A DNA stretch of 64,000 nt from contig OY757010.1 in the NCBI GenBank assembly GCA_963580285.1, forward strand, positions 61,340,406 through 61,404,405, written 5' to 3'. Under the pieces are notes generated by a model, which did not search any database, was not told where the DNA came from, and saw only the letters and a program-made list of their open reading frames with translations. Origin of the DNA: Lucinisca nassula. Its lineage: Eukaryota; Mollusca; Bivalvia; Lucinida; Lucinidae. Position 1 is the first letter of the stretch, and the number at the start of each line of letters is the position of its first letter. The position numbers and the translations under genes are program-made. Positions 63,626 to 64,000 of the stretch are shown one piece after another.

Positions 63626-64000
63626 ACATAGCCCGGCCGATGAGGTTTTGATGAGCGAGCGATGCGACTTTCGCCAAACACCGGCCGGAATCCCGTGGTC
63701 ACCGGCCGGCGTTTAGGGCTTAAAACCGCATCGGTGGGCAGCTCGGCGAAATTTAACTTCGGAGTTAAAATTCGACGGGCTCTCACCGAGCTCCCTCATC
63801 GCAGCCCCATCCTTACCACATCGGAATACGCATCGACCGGTGTACGGCTGAGTATCGGCCGTTGTTCCGTGCATCTGAGGCCACCAGAGGACAAGCTTTT
63901 GTGAACGGACACCGACCGAGTTTCGGCCGAGGTCCGACCGATGTTGTACCGAGCCTTAGAAAATATAGTACCGGTGGGTGACCGATGTAAGGGACAGTGG
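63626..64000. repeat. GC-rich repeat rich in CGGCCG/GACCG, cut by window end
   Basis: Base composition jumps from AT-rich to GC-rich after CCTAGGTCACATAGCCCGGC. GGCCGA, CCGACCGA and ACCGGCCGG occur many times in both orientations, suggesting a structured repeat rather than a gene. The open frame 63662-63904 is a consequence of the composition. The right boundary is outside the window. Confidence 0.55.

Overview
The window looks like nuclear DNA of a marine bivalve mollusc, probably a heterodont clam (inference). Reasons: long introns, AT-rich sequence, very dense MITE-like palindromes, tandem-core repeats ending in ACGG microsatellites as described for bivalve 'pearl' elements, a tRNA-Lys-derived SINE, and one split metalloproteinase-type gene. 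There is no bacterial-style gene organisation. Most short open frames lie inside repeats and are not genes.

Host gene: eight exons on the minus strand (53109 down to 28807) join with matching splice phases, apart from one missing small exon, into part of an ADAMTS/mig-17-like reprolysin protein. It has the catalytic domain, the Met-turn, the ADAMTS cysteine-rich domain and a C-terminal Cys-rich module. The zinc-binding motif HExxHxxGxxHD reads QRIGLSLGLTVD, so all three zinc ligands and the catalytic Glu are replaced while frame, splice sites and cysteines survive. It is a candidate pseudo-metalloproteinase. Another possible exon lies at 62297-62399.

Mobile DNA, left to right: a 1.79-kb tandem duplication bounded by an AAAC-tailed SINE-like repeat (4335-9008); two tRNA-Lys SINE copies (10797-10972, 12763-13020); a complete but dead mariner (14401-15725); a LINE reverse-transcriptase remnant (17115-17985); a young LTR retrotransposon (19451-28592) with the unusual pol order protease-integrase-RT-RNase H typical of the Gmr1 lineage, a SCAN-like gag and a tRNA-Pro primer site; and a pearl/Helentron-like insertion inside its 5' LTR. 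In the introns of the host gene are SINE-like, MITE and tandem-core repeats. On the right is a DDE transposon with ~650-bp inverted termini (56365-62112), whose transposase (DDE plus SWIM zinc finger) is split by another pearl-like insertion and whose right terminus is split by a 1.8-kb element with 445-bp direct repeats and a TATA target duplication.

Nested order gives relative ages: MITE, then LTR retrotransposon, then pearl-like element in the LTR; and MITE, then DDE transposon, then the direct-repeat element. Several palindrome families carry matched changes in both arms. Boundaries of degenerate repeats are by eye and approximate to a few tens of bases; positions of exons, LTRs, target duplications and nested insertions were read base by base.
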